Source: Moniliella sp. 'wahieum'
Taxonomy: Eukaryota; Basidiomycota; Moniliellomycetes; Moniliellales; Moniliellaceae
Direction: 5' to 3'
Length of the DNA stretch: 64,000 bases
Assembly: GCA_003971905.1 (NCBI GenBank)
Contig: RSEE01000061.1
Coordinates: 341,605-405,604, forward strand
Part shown: positions 61,118 to 64,000 of the stretch, in pieces
Position numbering within the stretch: the first letter of the stretch is position 1
Layout: each line of letters starts with the position of its first letter
Program-made: the position numbers and the translations under genes
Notes under the pieces: model-generated
The model's input: the letters and a program-made list of their open reading frames with translations, nothing else
Told to the model about the DNA's origin: nothing
The model's database searches: none

Positions 61118-64000
61118 TGTGGTACTTCCCTCGCTTGGTGGTTTGTTGCCTGCCTCCCGGTCCCGATTCCTCTTCCTGTTTTGGGTTCTGTTTCTTTTGG
61201 CCTTGGCTTTGGCTTTTGCTCGGCGCTCCGCGGCCGGGTTCTGGCTACCCCATTGCCGCCACGTTCGTCGTGTCGGATCGTGTGCCAAGGACCGGACGCC
61301 ATTGATCGTTGAACGGACAGGCTCGGTAGTCGGCAAGGCTCGCCTGGGTCGCTTTCCCGCCCTCTTGTCCCTTGTCATGTTGCCACTTGTCACTTGTCAT
61401 TTGGCACCGATCCACTCTACTTATCTCCCCTCTCACTTCTCACCTCTCATCTGTCATTTCTCATTTCTCACCTCTCACTCTCCGACTTTCTTTCATCCAC
61501 TTGCTTGTTCCTCCCTGGCATCACTGCTCTTGTCTGCTCTGCTGCACGCACGCACTCGGTTAACGGGATACGGCGTACGTACCCCGGCGCCCTTCCCTCG
61601 CCCTCCCCTCGGTCTTCCCCTCGGTCTCTCCCTCGGTCTCTCCCTGGGCCCCTGTATCGGTCCCTGCCTCGGTCCCCCTCGGCCCCGCACTACCAACTAC
61701 CAATGTATTTTGCTGCCATACACTCTCCTGAATTGAATTCAGCTGTAGCTACGCTACCACGCTGAGGCCGATTGCACGTGTAAGGCAAGATAGGAAACAG
61801 CTAGCGATAGCTTCTTGTAAGCTCCTCCATCCTGCATCCTGACGCTAGTCCCACCTTAGCTTGAGTGCAGCAGGGAGAACAAGGAGGGGAACGAGGCGCG
61901 ACGGTACCCAATCCCGAGCGCGCGTCGCGGACCTCTGATGCATCACATGTCACACCAAGTGGTGACATGCATGTCACAGGCATCACATGCCACCACACTC
62001 CCACCGAGGAGGGTCGAGCCACGTGACATGCCCCCCAACCATTAACGTTTAACCAACCCATCCAACTGTGCCGGGGTCCCCCCCAAACCACCTCGAGCCT
62101 GGTCTAGGCCCGCGATCCTTACTCAGTACTCATTGGGCGCGGTCGCGGCGCCCACCCTACTAGTACTGTACTCGTCCTCTCTCGATCGGTTAAAGACCAG
62201 AGAGAGCAGGTTGTTGATGGGGTGCATTGCACATGCGCTCCAGAGACTAGAGCATTGTGGGAGGCGAGCAACGCAGGGGGGCAGACGGGGGTGGGGGATG
62301 CAATCAGGGCGAGGCAGCCTGGGCGCAACAGAGGCGGAACGGGGCCGCGCAATTGAATATTCCGGCGCGCCAAAGAAGAATATTGCAAGGAAGGAACCCG
62401 AAGGTTCCGGTGGGCTGCCGGCGCCACTGCACCAGTGTGGCGTCCCACCCACCACGCGGGACTCCACTAGTCACTAATCATTATTCACTCCGTAGGGCCA
62501 TGGAATGCAGCCAGCTGCCCACGCCGCAGCAGCACCACTTCCGACCCACCCCCTTTCTATTGCCGAGTGGGCCTAGTCGATGCGCGTGAGGCGCCCACCC
62601 CGTTAACCCTACCGCCCGCCGCGCCCACTCTCCCGCCCCCCCGTGCAGCACCTGCACACTGGCCTGCTGCTCCGCCGCTCGGCATTCAGGTATGCGGGCA
62701 GAGCGCAAACCCTATCTCCCGGTGGCCGCGCGTGGCCGGTGCACAACACTGCCGCCGTGCCGCACGGGGACCGCCACAGGCTGTACACTAGCGCCATGGG
62801 GTGGCCTTGCGCCGCGCGTCGTCTGCGCTGCCAGTCCAGTCGCTCGATAAAAGGCTGCCCCCCCCGCCGTGCGGCCACTCTTCTTTTCCCCACCTATCGC
62901 CAGAGTTGCGCGCCCCCTCCGCGCCGTGGGGGGCTGGTTGTGGTGTCCATGGGGCAGCATGCGTGGAGCAAGCCCAGTGCGCTTGCTGTCCCCCCCCGCC
63001 AGCCTCTCATGGCGGGCGCCCTCTCTCCCTTGCCAAGGCGGTCGGACCAGGCAGCGGTCCAGCGGGCGTCTGGGTGGTTGCCGGGCCTTTGTACCGGCGC
63101 TCCCACCGGTGGCCTTCCCGGTCCGCTTGGGCCTTTGCCTGTGGTGAATTGTCAAGACGGCAAGACATGCCTAGATCGCATCTCTGTACATGGATGAGAC
63201 GGTGTGAGGCGGCCAGCGGGAGTGCTGGTTCGCTTTTGAGGACGTGCTTTCCAGTTGTCACGGTTTATCGTTCGCCTTGACGCACTGGTCCAACTGCGGC
63301 TGGACACTCGAACGATTGATGTCGGGCGGCCCTAAAGAGAGGCTGCCGACCTGCACGGGGTCGCGTATCCCCCACTTGGATCCCTAGCATTCCCAAGCGA
63401 GTCGCGAAGTTGCGGACGCCGAAGCATGGCCATGTCTGCCCCGACCGAAGGAGCGGGATCCACGAGCATCGTTGAGTCGGCCGACGGTTGCGAACCCAAG
63501 CGCCGCAAGTGTGGTTTTTTTCGTCAAACATGGGGCATGCGGCACGGACTGCTTACGAGGTAGTACTGCATTGGAGCCCTGGTATATTCGGTCGAGGTTC
63601 TGGTCAGCCAACGTTGACTCCGTGAAAACCAGGTCTGAACTTGCTGTTATGCAAGAGGTTTTGAGGGTAATCCTGCGAGGCCAGTTGGTCCCTGGCTCCA
63701 AAAACCCCATGGTTCATGGTAAGCCCAAACCAGTGCAACGATCGCAGTCTGGTAAACTGCGAGACGTTTTGATTGTGGATCCCTCCACTTAGCCCCAGGT
63801 ACTCCAAGCACGCCAAAAGATGCGTTAGAAATTGGAACCTGTGATGCGCTCCCCCATCATGTCGAAAGAAGGACAGTATTGTCGACCGTTTTCCATTGGC
63901 TCCACGAAACTCGTTCTATTCCCGTTGCCCCCCCGCCGACCAAGCTAACCCCGTCACGTAGGACGGAGCGAAGATGAGACTGAAACCAACGGAGCAAAAA
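61118..64000. other. Gene-poor end of window
   Basis: About 2.9 kb. It has CTC-rich and TCTCCCTCGG simple repeats at about 61420-61680, R1 copy 2 (about 62190-62450), CATGTCAC/GTGACATG words at 61940-62030, and GC-rich sequence from 62560 to 63100. Frames near 63265-63816 are open for about 100 codons on both strands but show no recognisable family, so they are not called. A gene edge beyond the window cannot be judged. Confidence 0.45.
62190..62450 (+). repeat. Dispersed repeat R1, copy 2 (with about 110-bp insertion)
   Basis: The left part AAGACCAGAGAGAGCAG...GATGGGGTGCATTGCAC and the right part TTGAATATTCCGGCGCGCC...GAAGGTTCCGG...CACCAGTGTGGCG match copies 1 and 3. Between AGAGACTAGAG and ATTGAATATT there is about 110 bp of GC-rich sequence not found in the other copies. 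Insertion here, or loss in the other two, are equally possible. Confidence 0.65.

Noticed and set aside
63265-63816. Open frames of about 100 codons on both strands near the window end
   Set aside because: No motif, no start context and no partner exons, so they cannot be told from chance.

Overview
The window is nuclear DNA of a fungus, most likely a GC-rich basidiomycete. Evidence for a fungus: short GT-AG introns (about 60-115 nt, often with a GTACGT donor), a fused AROM enzyme, an Ssz1-type Hsp70, a Zn2Cys6 regulator, an Ecl1-type zinc protein and an intron-bearing tRNA. Placement in Basidiomycota, perhaps Ustilaginomycotina, is inference from protein style and intron form. No rRNA, CRISPR array, virus or intact transposon was seen.

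Layout. 0-9 kb: an unrecognised multi-pass membrane protein (+), then eIF5B (+). 8.5-20.3 kb: a saccharopine-dehydrogenase-like oxidoreductase (-) divergent from a WW-domain protein with a 27-bp tandem repeat (+), an Ecl1-type zinc protein (-), and a long Ser/Pro-rich protein (-), separated by long gene-poor stretches. 20-31 kb: one possible small ORF, a Zn2Cys6 transcription factor (+) and CAND1 (+). 31.4-35.7 kb: an AT-richer gap holding an intron-containing tRNA and a decayed repeat. 35.7-43.4 kb: ARO1 (-), divergent from MET14 (+), which converges on SSZ1 (-). 43.4-54.4 kb: a second copy of the decayed repeat, a novel single-pass membrane protein (+), an oxysterol-binding protein (+), then SGT2, farnesyl-diphosphate synthase and eIF4E in tandem on the minus strand. 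54.4-64 kb: gene-poor DNA around a WDR44/Dgr2-like WD40 protein (+).

Most genes are housekeeping: translation (eIF5B, eIF4E, Ssz1), protein targeting and turnover (Sgt2, CAND1), and metabolism (aromatic amino acids, sulfate assimilation, isoprenoids, sterol transport). They do not form one pathway cluster. ARO1 and MET14 share a short divergent promoter that contains a Gcn4-type TGACTC.

Two points matter most. First, almost every long coding region changes frame without an intron, even in genes expected to be essential, and several breaks sit in homopolymers. I read these as assembly indels, so CDS spans below run from likely start to likely stop across the breaks. Second, the AROM protein has its first four domains in order, but the shikimate dehydrogenase domain is absent from its C-terminus and from the rest of the window. 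Other leads are a three-copy dispersed repeat, a two-copy decayed element, a tRNA of unusual architecture, and recurring palindromic intergenic motifs.
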